A DNA stretch of 64,000 nucleotides. Source: Shimia marina. Its GTDB lineage: Bacteria; Pseudomonadota; Alphaproteobacteria; Rhodobacterales; Rhodobacteraceae. The notes under the pieces were generated by a model. It was given only the letters and a program-made list of their open reading frames with translations. It had not been told where the DNA came from and did not search any database. The stretch lies in NCBI RefSeq assembly GCF_001458175.1, contig NZ_CYPW01000027.1, positions 456,997-520,996 on the forward strand, read 5' to 3'. The translations under genes and the position numbers were made by a program. The first letter of the stretch is position 1; each line of letters starts with the position of its first letter. Positions 1 to 9,196 of this stretch are shown here, in pieces.

Positions 1-1
1 C

Positions 2-430
2 AGCCATTGGGTGCTCGGGGTGCCGTGGGATCTTGTGTTGCGGGCCAAGCGCAATGGCGGGCAGGCAGAGGCAGATTTTCATGATCTGGTGCGCATCAAC
101 ATCAATAGGATCCTGCATATCGCGACGGTTTCTGGCCTTTGGCTGATTGGCATCACCTGCTTCATCCTCACCGGCCTTGCCGTGCTGGGCTGGCAATATC
201 AGATCGAATTTGCGCAGGCGGTATTTTTGATCTTTCTGCCAATGAGCCTCGTAGGGGCCATGAGCATACGTGCTGCAAGGCATATTCACATGGAGAGCTT
301 GCAGAGCGACGCCTTGCGAAAGCGTTTGGCGCGACATCGCTTTTGGGTGCAGTTTGTTGGCATGATCTCTATTTTTGTGACCTCATTGTGGGGTATGTAC
401 CAAAATCTTCTGGTCTCACCTTTGGGATAA
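2..430 (+). CDS. Hypothetical membrane protein (5' end outside the window)
   Basis: The open frame runs from the left edge to a TAA at 428-430, so 142 residues are visible. A GTG at 11 could be a start, but the frame stays open to the edge and no ribosome site can be judged. I see three hydrophobic segments, at about residues 40-60, 68-88 and 115-132, with basic stretches between them, which indicates a small integral membrane protein. I do not recognise the family. It lies 36 bases upstream of mfd in the same direction and may be cotranscribed with it. Confidence 0.6.
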   Translation, partial: SHWVLGVPWDLVLRAKRNGGQAEADFHDLVRININRILHIATVSGLWLIGITCFILTGLAVLGWQYQIEFAQAVFLIFLPMSLVGAMSIRAARHIHMESLQSDALRKRLARHRFWVQFVGMISIFVTSLWGMYQNLLVSPLG

Positions 431-466
431 ACCCGTGGTGCAAGTTACTGAAATTGAAAGATAAGA

Positions 467-3400
467 GTGATGAAAGACGCGCAGCACATCTCTGTTGGCG
501 GGGCGCCGGAAGGCTTTGACGCACAGCTTATTCTCAATGAGGTAGAAAAGAGCGGTGGCCCGGTCATGCATGTGGCCCGTGATGACAAGCGGATGGTGGC
601 GACGCGGGCGGCGCTGGAGTTTTTCCGGCCAGACATGCCCGTGATTGTCTTTCCGGGGTGGGATTGTCTGCCATATGATCGAGTGTCCCCCAATGCCGAT
701 ATTTCCGCCACGCGGATGGCGACCCTGGCGGGGTTGGTACATGGGATGCCTCAGCAGTTTGTTTTGCTGACAACGCTGAATGCTGCGACACAACGTGTGC
801 CGGCGCGCGATGTGCTCAAAGAGGCCGCCTTCCGTGCCCATGTTGATGGGCGCGTAGATGAAGGAGCATTGCGTAAGTTTCTGGTACGTATGGGGTTTTC
901 TCAAGCGCCGACTGTGATGGAACCCGGCGATTATGCCATTCGAGGCGGCATCATTGATATTTTTCCTCCCGGTGACACCGGTCCGGTTCGGTTGGATTTC
1001 TTTGGGGATGTTCTGGACGGAGCGCGCCGCTTTGATCCCGCGACCCAACGCACGACGGAAAAGCTCGACAACATTGAGTTGGCACCGGTCAGTGAAGTCA
1101 TTCTGGATGAAGCGGCGATTACGCGATTCCGACAGAACTACCGCATTGAATTTGGCGCGGCGGGCACGGACGATCCGCTCTATGAAGCGATCAGCGCCGG
1201 ACGCAAACATCAGGGTGTTGAACACTGGATGCCGTTTTTTCACGAGCGTCTGGAAACCTTGTTTGACTACCTGCCGGATGCCTCCATTTCTGTTGATGAT
1301 CAGATGGATGTGGCGCGCATTGCGCGTTGGGATGCCGTTGACGATCAATATGAAACCCGCAAACATGCGATGAGCCAGAAGGCGCGGATGGATACGGTCT
1401 ATAAGCCTGTGCCGCCGGGTCTGTTGTATTTGGATGAAGCCGCGTGGGATCAGGCCGTTGCAGGGCGGCGGATGTTGCATTTTTCGGCTTTGCCGCAGGC
1501 CTCAGGCCCCGGAACGATTGACGCTGGTGGGCGGATTGGGCGCAATTTCGCTCCTGAGAGGCAACAAGAAAGTCTGAGCCTTTTCGGGGCTTTGGCGGAA
1601 CATATTAACAAGAAATTACCAGATGGTCCGGTTGTTGTTGCCAGCTACTCCGAGGGGGCACGTGAGCGTTTGAGCGGGCTTATCGAAGATGAAGGTTTGG
1701 CTGAAACCATTCATGTCAAAGATGCCAGCCGGATTGGCACGAGCGGGTTGTATCTGGCGGTCTGGGCTTTGGAACATGGGTTTGAAACGCCGCATATGAC
1801 GGTGATTTCAGAGCAGGATGTTTTAGGGGATCGGTTGATCCGGGCGCCGCGTAAGAAGAAGCGGGCAGAGAATTTCCTGACGGAAACACAATCTTTGAGC
1901 CCGGGTGATCTGGTGGTGCATGTAGACCATGGCATCGGGCGCTATCTTGGGCTTGAAGTGGTCACGGCGGCTGGGGCCGCGCATGAGACGATTTCTCTGG
2001 AATATGCCGAAAATGCAAAGCTTTACCTGCCGGTAGAGAATATCGAGCTGCTCTCCAAATATGGCCATGATGAGGGTTTGCTGGATCGGCTTGGCGGTGG
2101 GGCGTGGCAGGCCAAAAAGGCCAAACTCAAAGAACGTATTCGAGAGATGGCGGATCGTCTCATCCGGGTGGCAGCGGAGCGGGAATTGCGCTCCGCCCCT
2201 GTGCTCGAAGCGCAGCATCACGCCTGGGAAGAGTTTTCCGCACGTTTCCCCTATCAGGAGACCGATGATCAGTTGCGCGCGATCGGCGATGTGATTGACG
2301 ATCTGGCATCGGGACGCCCGATGGACCGGTTGGTCTGCGGCGATGTTGGCTTTGGCAAAACCGAAGTGGCGATGCGCGCGGCCTTTGTGGCGGCGATGTC
2401 CGGGCAGCAGGTGGCGGTGATTGCGCCGACCACACTTCTGGCGCGTCAGCATGCGAAGGGTTTCCAAGAGCGATTTAGAGGATTCCCCTTAGAAGTCAGA
2501 TCGTTGTCGCGTTTTGTCTCTGCGAAAGAGGCTGAGAAAACTCGCGACGGCATGGCGCGGGGCACGGTGGATATCGTGGTCGGCACACATGCGCTTTTGG
2601 CCAAAAACACCCGCTTTAAAAACCTAGGATTGCTGATCATCGATGAAGAACAGCATTTTGGGGTTGCCCATAAGGAGCGGCTGAAACAGATGCGCAGTGA
2701 TGTGCATGTTCTGACGTTGACTGCGACGCCGATCCCGCGCACGCTGCAGTTGAGCCTTTCGGGTGTGCGCGATCTGTCTATCATTGGCACGCCGCCGGTG
2801 GACCGTCTGGCGATCCGCACCTATGTGAGCAGCTTTGATGCTGTGACCGTGCGTGAGGCGCTTTTGCGGGAGCATTACCGCGGTGGGCAGAGCTTCTATG
2901 TTGTGCCGCGTGTGAGCGACCTTCCTGAGATTGAAGAGTTTTTGCGTGATCACGTCCCTGAGGTGAGTTTCATCACGGCGCATGGCCAACTGGCGGCAGG
3001 TGATCTGGATGACCGGATGAACGCCTTCTATGACGGTAAATACGATGTTCTGTTGGCGACCACGATTGTTGAAAGTGGATTGGACATTCCAACCGCCAAC
3101 ACAATGATTGTACATCGCGCGGATATGTTTGGATTGGCGCAGCTTTACCAAATCCGGGGGCGTGTGGGTCGCTCCAAGACCCGTGCCTATGCCTATCTAA
3201 CTACCAAGCCACGTGTGAAGCTGACACCCGCGGCGGAAAAGCGGCTGCGGGTTCTGGGATCTCTGGACACGCTTGGGGCCGGTTTTACGCTTGCCTCTCA
3301 GGATCTCGATATTCGCGGGGCCGGTAACCTTCTGGGCGAAGAACAATCTGGTCAGATGCGGGATGTGGGCTATGAACTCTATCAATCCATGCTTGAGGAG

Positions 3401-3937
3401 GCCATTGCCAAGATCAAGGCTGGCGAGTTGGAAGGTCTGTCAGATGGGGATGATCAATGGGCACCGCAGATCAATCTGGGTGTGCCTGTTTTGATCCCGG
3501 AAACCTATGTGCCGGATCTGGATGTGCGGCTGGGCCTTTATCGCCGTTTGAGCGGGTTGCAGGGCAAGGTGGAACTCGAAGGCTTTGCTGCCGAACTGAT
3601 TGACCGCTTTGGTAAACTGCCCAAAGAGGTCAACACCTTGCTGCTGATCGTGCGTATCAAAGAGATGTGTAAGAAAGCCGGTATTGCGAAGCTGGACGGC
3701 GGGCCGAAGGGGGCGACCATCCAGTTCCACAATGATAAATTCGCTTCGCCACAGGGGCTGGTGGAATTCATCACCGAGCAAAAGGGGCTGGCCAAGGTCA
3801 AAGACAACAAGATTGTTGTGCGGCGCGATTGGGGGAAATCGTCTGACAAGATCAAAGGTGCCTTTGCAATTGCGCGGGACCTTGCGCAGAAGGTGGTCAA
3901 CGAGCGGAAGAAGGCTAAGGCGAAAGCGAGCACGTAA
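467..3937 (+). CDS. mfd: Transcription-repair coupling factor Mfd
   Basis: Removes RNA polymerase stalled at DNA lesions and recruits the UvrA/UvrB excision system. The 1156 residues match the family's usual size. The UvrB-like N-terminal modules cover about residues 1-300. The CarD-like RNA polymerase interaction domain starts near residue 473 (SPGDLVVHVDHGIG). The RecG-like translocase has Walker A (GDVGFGKTE, about residue 625) and the DEEQ box (IIDEEQHFG, about 725). The TRCF C-terminal domain fills roughly the last 150 residues. Start is GTG 467 or the adjacent ATG 470; neither has a strong Shine-Dalgarno. It is convergent with the MFS gene downstream, and I see no convincing terminator in the 87-base gap. 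Confidence 0.97.
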   Translation: MMKDAQHISVGGAPEGFDAQLILNEVEKSGGPVMHVARDDKRMVATRAALEFFRPDMPVIVFPGWDCLPYDRVSPNADISATRMATLAGLVHGMPQQFVLLTTLNAATQRVPARDVLKEAAFRAHVDGRVDEGALRKFLVRMGFSQAPTVMEPGDYAIRGGIIDIFPPGDTGPVRLDFFGDVLDGARRFDPATQRTTEKLDNIELAPVSEVILDEAAITRFRQNYRIEFGAAGTDDPLYEAISAGRKHQGVEHWMPFFHERLETLFDYLPDASISVDDQMDVARIARWDAVDDQYETRKHAMSQKARMDTVYKPVPPGLLYLDEAAWDQAVAGRRMLHFSALPQASGPGTIDAGGRIGRNFAPERQQESLSLFGALAEHINKKLPDGPVVVASYSEGARERLSGLIEDEGLAETIHVKDASRIGTSGLYLAVWALEHGFETPHMTVISEQDVLGDRLIRAPRKKKRAENFLTETQSLSPGDLVVHVDHGIGRYLGLEVVTAAGAAHETISLEYAENAKLYLPVENIELLSKYGHDEGLLDRLGGGAWQAKKAKLKERIREMADRLIRVAAERELRSAPVLEAQHHAWEEFSARFPYQETDDQLRAIGDVIDDLASGRPMDRLVCGDVGFGKTEVAMRAAFVAAMSGQQVAVIAPTTLLARQHAKGFQERFRGFPLEVRSLSRFVSAKEAEKTRDGMARGTVDIVVGTHALLAKNTRFKNLGLLIIDEEQHFGVAHKERLKQMRSDVHVLTLTATPIPRTLQLSLSGVRDLSIIGTPPVDRLAIRTYVSSFDAVTVREALLREHYRGGQSFYVVPRVSDLPEIEEFLRDHVPEVSFITAHGQLAAGDLDDRMNAFYDGKYDVLLATTIVESGLDIPTANTMIVHRADMFGLAQLYQIRGRVGRSKTRAYAYLTTKPRVKLTPAAEKRLRVLGSLDTLGAGFTLASQDLDIRGAGNLLGEEQSGQMRDVGYELYQSMLEEAIAKIKAGELEGLSDGDDQWAPQINLGVPVLIPETYVPDLDVRLGLYRRLSGLQGKVELEGFAAELIDRFGKLPKEVNTLLLIVRIKEMCKKAGIAKLDGGPKGATIQFHNDKFASPQGLVEFITEQKGLAKVKDNKIVVRRDWGKSSDKIKGAFAIARDLAQKVVNERKKAKAKAST

Positions 3938-4024
3938 CCTGCATCAATGCCGACGGTCGTGCGTGGGGCAGGATGCTTGTTTTTCAAGGAGTGTTAAGAG
4001 CAGCGCGGAGTGCAACTCGGGCGT

Positions 4025-5296
4025 TCATGCCGCGAGTGCTTCCAGACGGCGCATGTGCAGCATCAGGCCAAAGCTGATCACTGCGAAAATGCCAAGCGCC
4101 ATCGCCATGGGCAGAGGGGTGCCGTCAAAAGCCAGCCCGATTGGTGTCGCCAGAAGACCACCTAGAATGGTGGCGAAGGCGCCCATCACAGAGGCCGCAG
4201 TGCCCGCCATATGGCCCAGTGGTTCCATCGCCAAGGCGTTGAGGTTGCCGATTGTGAAGCCGATGGAGAAGAAGGTGGCTGTCTGCCAGATGACAAAGGC
4301 GGCAAAATGCACGGAGGTGTTGGAAGAGGCGTATGCCGCCAGAATGGCGATGGCAAAAAAGATCTGTGTGCTGACGGCGATGGTAACGAGGCTGCGCATG
4401 CCAAACACCATCACCAAGCGGGCGTTGAGCAGGCTTGCGGTGCCTGAAATCAATGCGATGCCAGCAAACCAGAGTGGAAATTCATCCGCGCGATCAAAGG
4501 TCTGGGCATAGATGGGTTGCACGGAGCTGATCATGGCAAAGAGCCCGGCAAAGATGAGCGATTGCACCAGCATGGAGGTGCGCACGGCGGGGATCGCCCA
4601 CATCTCTTTTACGCCAGACAAAAGCTTGCCCATGCTGAAAGCGCGGCGGTTCTCTTTGGCGAGTGGTTCTGGCAGACGAATACCCACCCAGAGCACGGAT
4701 GCGATAGAGAATAGGATGAAGGCGGCAAAGATGCCGCGCCATGACGACAGATCTATTATGAGACTGCCCAAAAGGGGTGCTATGGCCGGCACGAGCGTGA
4801 AGATCATCATGGCAAAGGACATGATGCGCGCCATCTCGCGCCCTGAATAGAGGTCCCGAACAATCGCCAACGTCACAATGCGCGGACCTGCGGCACCGAC
4901 GCCCTGCACAAAACGTGCTGCAAGAACCCATTCAAGGCTTTGCGATTTCCAGCCAACAAAGGCGCAGAGCGAGTACAGAAGTGCCCCGCTGATGAGGACA
5001 GGTTTGCGTCCAAAGGCATCAGAAAGGGGGCCGGTGAAAAATGTACCAAAGCCCATCCCCATGACAAAAGAGGTGATAATCAGCGTGGCGCGATTCAGGT
5101 TTCCGGGGCTGAGTTCATTGGCAATTTCCGGCAGAGCCGGCAGCATAGCATCAATCGAGAATGCAATGGTGGCAAACATCATGGCGCAAAGTGAAATGAA
5201 TTCTACCTGCGACATGGGCAGGTTGTCTCTGGTCATGACGAGCTCCAGTGGCAATGGCTGCGATGCGGGCACAGAGGTTCTGTCAGAAGGCGACAC
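4025..5296 (-). CDS. Bcr/CflA-type multidrug efflux MFS transporter
   Basis: Proton-driven inner membrane exporter of the DHA1 Bcr/CflA group. Twelve hydrophobic segments can be counted in about 400 residues. The first helix carries the group's typical SIDAMLPALP stretch, and the loop after helix 2 has the MFS signature GPLSDAFGRKP. The longest frame starts at GTG 5296 (423 aa). An internal ATG at 5236 with GGAG six bases upstream gives 403 aa and may be the real start. It is the last gene of a minus-strand set after the acyl-CoA synthetase and DsbA-like genes, with a 152-base gap, so it may have its own promoter. The substrate cannot be told from sequence. Confidence 0.9.
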   Translation of the reverse strand: MSPSDRTSVPASQPLPLELVMTRDNLPMSQVEFISLCAMMFATIAFSIDAMLPALPEIANELSPGNLNRATLIITSFVMGMGFGTFFTGPLSDAFGRKPVLISGALLYSLCAFVGWKSQSLEWVLAARFVQGVGAAGPRIVTLAIVRDLYSGREMARIMSFAMMIFTLVPAIAPLLGSLIIDLSSWRGIFAAFILFSIASVLWVGIRLPEPLAKENRRAFSMGKLLSGVKEMWAIPAVRTSMLVQSLIFAGLFAMISSVQPIYAQTFDRADEFPLWFAGIALISGTASLLNARLVMVFGMRSLVTIAVSTQIFFAIAILAAYASSNTSVHFAAFVIWQTATFFSIGFTIGNLNALAMEPLGHMAGTAASVMGAFATILGGLLATPIGLAFDGTPLPMAMALGIFAVISFGLMLHMRRLEALAA

Positions 5297-5448
5297 AGCA
5301 TTCCGGAAAGGCTCTGGCCTACACCCGTTTGGTGATGGTGCTTGGGCATACCAGAGGTACTGAATGGTCCTGTGGTATAACGCGACCTTAGCTTGGGCGT
5401 TTGTCTGTCACAAGCGGGAAAATGAATGGCTGTTCAGTTTGCAGTGAC

Positions 5449-6102
5449 CTATTCGGCTGCGTCTCCGGCGGCCTGCTGCGCACGCAGATCTGCGATCACG
5501 CGCAGCCAGAGATCAGCGGGCTGTGCGCCGGGGACGGCGTGTTGATTGGCCACAATGAAGGTCGGCACGGAGTTTACACCCATCTGGCGGCTGTGGGCAT
5601 CGCGGTTTCGGATGTCTTCCACATCGGAGTTAGAGACGAGTAATTTGCGCACCACCGCGGCATCCATGCCAGCGCTGTCGGCAATATCGGCCAAGACATC
5701 GGTGTCGCCGATGTCCCGCCCTTCAGTGAAATAGGCCGCAAAGAGCGCGTCGACCACGGCATTTTGCTTTTGCTCAATGCCTGCCCAGTGGATCAGGCGG
5801 TGGGCGTTGATGGTGTTGGGTGTGCGTTTGATGGCGGCAAAATCAATATTGAGCCCTTCCTCAAGCGCATGTTTTTCGATCTCTCCATAGACACGCACCG
5901 CGTTTTCCTTGCCGCCAAATTTGGTTTCCAGATAGTCCCGGCGGTCCATGCCATCCGCGGGCATGTCCGGGTTGAGCTGAAACGGGTGCCATTCGATCAC
6001 AAACGGGTGGTCCGGTTCCTGTGCGAGGGCTTTTTCAAGGCGGGTCTTGCCGATGAAGCACCATGGGCAGATCGGGTCAGAAATGATGTCGAGCTTGATC
6101 AT
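5449..6102 (-). CDS. DsbA family (FrnE-like) thiol oxidoreductase
   Basis: A 217-residue thioredoxin-fold protein with the active site CPWC at about residues 12-15 (SDPICPWCFIGK) and a helical insertion, as in cytoplasmic DsbA/FrnE/2-hydroxychromene-2-carboxylate isomerase relatives. The cis-proline region reads GVNSVPTFIV. There is no signal peptide, so it probably acts in the cytoplasm. Its start overlaps the stop of the upstream acyl-CoA synthetase by four bases (ATGA), so the two are translationally coupled. Whether it works with the ligase or in general thiol chemistry is unknown. Confidence 0.92.
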   Translation of the reverse strand: MIKLDIISDPICPWCFIGKTRLEKALAQEPDHPFVIEWHPFQLNPDMPADGMDRRDYLETKFGGKENAVRVYGEIEKHALEEGLNIDFAAIKRTPNTINAHRLIHWAGIEQKQNAVVDALFAAYFTEGRDIGDTDVLADIADSAGMDAAVVRKLLVSNSDVEDIRNRDAHSRQMGVNSVPTFIVANQHAVPGAQPADLWLRVIADLRAQQAAGDAAE

Positions 6103-7619
6103 GACGAAGCCTTAAAAAGGGCGCGCAGGGCGCGGCGGTTGAGTTTGCCATTGGCATTGGTTGGCAGGCTGGGCAGCCGCCGGAAGAGCCGAGGCTGCTT
6201 GTAGCGTGCCAGATGCGTGGCTGCAAAGGCTTTGAGGTCTGTCTCCACGATATCGTGATCTGCGGTATAAAAGGCGGCGATGACATAGGTGTCGGCTTTG
6301 ATCTCCACATCCGTCACTGCGAGAGACGTGATTTCTGGATGTGCGATCAGGGTGGCTTCGACCTCCAGCGGGGAGACGCGAAAGCCGCCTGCGTTCATCA
6401 TGTCATCGGCCCGCCCCATATAGGTGATATGGCCCTGCGCGTCCATTTGGCCCAGGTCGCCGGTGAGAAACCACTCCCCACAAAAACGTGCGTCAGTGGC
6501 CTCCGGCGCATTTAAGTACTCCAACATGAGACCCGGATCGGAGCGGTGAATGGCAATGGTGCCGGGCGTATTGAGAGGTGTCGGGTTTTGGTCAGCCAAA
6601 ATGGCGACGCGACGGCCTTTTTGTGGGCGACCCAGCGTGCCAGCGGGTGCGGGGTGATCGGGGTTCGCGGAAATAAAGGTGGAGCATTCGGACATGCCAA
6701 AGGCTTCGTAGAGCTTTGTGCCGGTGGCCGCGTTCCAGCGCGTGCGCAGAGGCTCGGAAAGTTTTTCACCGGCGCAAAGCCCGTGGCGCAGATCGGGAAG
6801 CGCCGGGTCTGGCTGTGTCTCCAGCATCTTTCGGTACACCCCCGGCGCGGCGGCAAAAAGAGTCGCACGGTGCTGGCGCAGCAAGGTTGGCAGCTCTTGA
6901 GGATCTGTGTTTGGCGCAGGGATCAGCGCGGTGGCTCCGATGGTCCAGGGATCCATGAGGCCGGTGCCCAAAGTGAATGTCCAATTGAAGGCCCCGGCGT
7001 GCAGCAGGCGGTCCTGTTTTGTGAGCCCATACCAGCCCTCAAACATCATCTGGCGCGCCCAGATGGCCCGGTGGGCGTGCATCACCGCGCGCGGTGTGCC
7101 AGAGGTGCCAGATGTATAGATGATATAGGCAGGTCGATTTGGATCGCCCATATGAAATGATGCGGCCGGAAGATCATGCATGGCAGCAAGATCTTCCGTC
7201 GTCAGAACGGCTATGGTCGGGGTGTCAGGTAGAGGTACTGTGACATCATGTAAAATCGCCGCTGGTTGCAGCGTGGGGAGCATCTTTGCCACTTCCGGCG
7301 CTGTCAGCTGCGCAGATGTGGGCACAGGGACCAGCCCCACGGCAATGCAAGCAAGATAGGCAATCGGAAACTCAACCGTATTTCCAAGACGCATGAGCAC
7401 GCGGTCACCCGGTATCAGCCCGGTGCGGAGCAGCCCTGTGCCGGTGCCGAGGATGGCCGCTTGGAGTTTGGCGTAGGAATAATGCTGCGGTGTCGGCTCA
7501 GATAGCACGGACAAAGCGATTTTCTCTGACAGCGCGTTGGCATGGCCGAGCACATGTGCAGCCATGTTGAAGCGCTTGGGGCAGGGCGGTGGCGGGCCTT
7601 GATCAAACAGGGACGTCAT
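6099..7619 (-). CDS. AMP-dependent acyl-CoA synthetase (benzoate-CoA ligase-like)
   Basis: ANL-superfamily adenylating enzyme activating a carboxylic acid with ATP and CoA. Visible motifs are the P-loop YTSGTSGTPRAV, the A5 region AFGMSECSTF, the adenylate-binding GEWFLTGDLG, and the C-terminal catalytic lysine region NANGKLNRRALR. I take ATG 7619 (506 aa; MTSLFDQG) as start; the frame is open 12 codons further but that extension is Pro/His-rich and unlike the family. It is divergent from an XRE-cupin regulator that starts 86 bases away and may control it. Length and motifs resemble benzoate-CoA ligase-type enzymes, but the substrate is not determined. Confidence 0.88.
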   Translation of the reverse strand: MTSLFDQGPPPPCPKRFNMAAHVLGHANALSEKIALSVLSEPTPQHYSYAKLQAAILGTGTGLLRTGLIPGDRVLMRLGNTVEFPIAYLACIAVGLVPVPTSAQLTAPEVAKMLPTLQPAAILHDVTVPLPDTPTIAVLTTEDLAAMHDLPAASFHMGDPNRPAYIIYTSGTSGTPRAVMHAHRAIWARQMMFEGWYGLTKQDRLLHAGAFNWTFTLGTGLMDPWTIGATALIPAPNTDPQELPTLLRQHRATLFAAAPGVYRKMLETQPDPALPDLRHGLCAGEKLSEPLRTRWNAATGTKLYEAFGMSECSTFISANPDHPAPAGTLGRPQKGRRVAILADQNPTPLNTPGTIAIHRSDPGLMLEYLNAPEATDARFCGEWFLTGDLGQMDAQGHITYMGRADDMMNAGGFRVSPLEVEATLIAHPEITSLAVTDVEIKADTYVIAAFYTADHDIVETDLKAFAATHLARYKQPRLFRRLPSLPTNANGKLNRRALRALFKASS

Positions 7620-7705
7620 GGGGGGGTGGGTAAGTGGTTGGTGGCGCGGGAGCAAGTGCGACGTTGCGGTTGCAGGAGGGGCTCTGGGCAGGATAGAAGC
7701 CTGTC

Positions 7706-8329
7706 ATGAGTGACATAGATCCAAAATCTCTGATCCGTATCGCGCGCGAGGGCGGTGGCGAAGATCACGTTGAACCCCTTGACCTTGGCGAGCGCGTGCG
7801 GGAATTGCGCAAGGCGCGCAAATGGACCTTGGAACAGGCCGCGTCACAGGCGGGGCTGGCACGGTCCACCTTGTCCAAGATCGAGAATGGACAGATGTCG
7901 CCAACATATGATGCGGTGAAAAAACTGGCCGTTGGATTAGAAATTTCTGTCCCACAGCTCTTCACGGCGCCCCAGAAGGATCAGATCAATGGCCGTATGG
8001 CCGTTGTGAAATCCGGTGAGGGTGCGCATCAGGTCACCACGACCTATGAGCATGAATTATTGGCGGAAGGATTGCGCAAGAAAGCCATGTTGCCGTATCG
8101 CGCGCGGGTTCGAGCGCGCAGCATGGATGAGTTTGATGGCTGGGTGCGCCATGACGGGGAAGAGTTTCTCTATGTGCTCACGGGCGTGGTGCAGCTTTAC
8201 ACGGAATTTTATGAACCAGTTGAAATGCGGCGCGGCGACAGCGCCTATTATGACGGCTCCATGGGGCACAATGTGATCTCGGTCAGCGATGAGGATGCCA
8301 CTATCCTCTGGGTGACATCGCTGACTTAA
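7706..8329 (+). CDS. XRE family transcriptional regulator with C-terminal cupin domain
   Basis: 207 residues. A lambda-repressor type helix-turn-helix lies at about residues 28-82 (LEQAASQAGLARSTLSKIENGQ). A cupin-2 domain at about 125-200 (GEEFLYVLTGVVQLY) probably senses a small ligand. Proteins of this layout often control catabolic or acyl-CoA genes beside them. Here the divergent neighbour is the acyl-CoA synthetase-dsbA set, the obvious candidate target, but I could not pick out a convincing operator in the 86-base spacer. A second regulator of the same layout sits at 31825-32394. Confidence 0.9.
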   Translation: MSDIDPKSLIRIAREGGGEDHVEPLDLGERVRELRKARKWTLEQAASQAGLARSTLSKIENGQMSPTYDAVKKLAVGLEISVPQLFTAPQKDQINGRMAVVKSGEGAHQVTTTYEHELLAEGLRKKAMLPYRARVRARSMDEFDGWVRHDGEEFLYVLTGVVQLYTEFYEPVEMRRGDSAYYDGSMGHNVISVSDEDATILWVTSLT

Positions 8330-8344
8330 GGTGGATCTGTTAAA

Positions 8345-8384
8345 GTTAACGTTAGATCAGAAGTTTAAAATTTTGTTAACGTTT
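8345..8384 (+). repeat. Two direct copies of GTTAACGTT, 30 bases apart, in an AT-rich spacer
   Basis: GTTAACGTTA (8345-8354) and GTTAACGTTT (8375-8384) lie in the spacer between two convergent genes. The first contains the palindrome TAACGTTA. The spacing is close to three helical turns. The spacer is much richer in A+T than its surroundings. No function is known to me; a protein-binding site is one possibility. Confidence 0.4.
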
Positions 8385-8433
8385 AGTTTTTTGGCTCTTT
8401 TAAGGCGACTTTTGGTGTGCAGGTGAGCGACGC

Positions 8434-9096
8434 TCAGTTGCGTGCTTTCAGAGGTTTAAGAGCTGTTTCCAGATCGCCATACCCTGTGAAGCGGCGCTCA
8501 AATGCCAGCCCCAGACGCTCTGCGCAGTCTTGAGCCTTGGCGGTAAGGGTGGGATCCTCTGTTTGGGCCTGATACACAAGTTTCTCGTAGTTTCCGAAAT
8601 ACATGTCTTTGAGTTCTGGATGGCGATCCAGCCCCATGGGTTTGATGACAAAGGCATCGAACTGACGGACCAGAAAATCGGTCAGATAGAAGGCTGTGAA
8701 TTCCTCCTCTGCGATTTTTGCGAACCGGTCGTTGCCCTCAAAGAAACTGTAGCAATGTGGACCGGGGATCATTTCGACGCCGAGGTCCTTGCAGGTCTTT
8801 GCAAGTGCGCCTCCGGTGCCACAATCCGCATAAACGACAAAAATCTGCTCATAACTGCCGCGGTGTTTCGCAACAGCCTCGGCGATGGCCGGAGCAATGC
8901 GTTCCGGATGATTGTGGTAGATCGCCGGGAGGCAGGTAAGGTCCATGTGGGACCAACTGTTGATCTCGATGAGGGCAAGAATTTCACGGGCCAAGGCGCC
9001 GCAGGCCAAGAGGAGCACACGGCCGGTTTCGCCTGTTGGAGACAGGCCATTTTCCGTCAATTTGGCGTCGTTGAGCTGGGTGATCTTGTCGGTCAC
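8434..9096 (-). CDS. DUF1638 domain-containing protein
   Basis: 220 residues from GTG 9096, chosen because GGAGG lies 11 bases upstream; a longer frame to 9171 would run through the preceding gene's terminator. The family has no established biochemical function that I know. Conserved-looking stretches include LLACGALAREI, VVYADCGTGG and GPHCYSFFEGN, with cysteines near residues 34, 97 and 119. It follows the corrinoid-protein gene in the same direction, and DUF1638 genes recur beside corrinoid methyltransferase components, so a role in corrinoid or methyl-group chemistry is a reasonable inference only. Confidence 0.85.
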   Translation of the reverse strand: MTDKITQLNDAKLTENGLSPTGETGRVLLLACGALAREILALIEINSWSHMDLTCLPAIYHNHPERIAPAIAEAVAKHRGSYEQIFVVYADCGTGGALAKTCKDLGVEMIPGPHCYSFFEGNDRFAKIAEEEFTAFYLTDFLVRQFDAFVIKPMGLDRHPELKDMYFGNYEKLVYQAQTEDPTLTAKAQDCAERLGLAFERRFTGYGDLETALKPLKARN

Positions 9097-9132
9097 GTTG
9101 GCTGGCGCCTCCAAGCGCTGGGAGCGTTTAAA

Positions 9133-9162
9133 CAAAAATGGCCCGCCGGGGAGGGCGGGCCA
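9133..9162 (-). terminator. Rho-independent terminator of the corrinoid protein gene
   Basis: A 9-bp stem (TGGCCCGCC, 9139-9147, with GGCGGGCCA, 9154-9162) and a 6-base loop. On the minus strand it is followed by a run of five T residues (9138-9134). It lies between the corrinoid protein gene and the DUF1638 gene, so it may end most transcripts or partly attenuate DUF1638. Confidence 0.85.
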
Positions 9163-9196
9163 GACCCGCAAGTGCGGGGGAGTGAAACAAAGGCCC

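Noticed and set aside
416-1480. Long minus-strand open frame opposite mfd (and similar ones opposite the methyltransferase at 12573-13676, dctB at 18310-19404 and the molybdenum hydroxylase at 44265-45101)
   Set aside because: All lie antisense to well-supported genes, have no recognisable domain and are expected in GC-rich coding sequence.
5297-5448. Promoter between the DsbA-like and MFS genes
   Set aside because: TTGTGA and TTATAC-like elements are present on the minus strand, but their spacing is about 27 bases, too long for a sigma-70 promoter.
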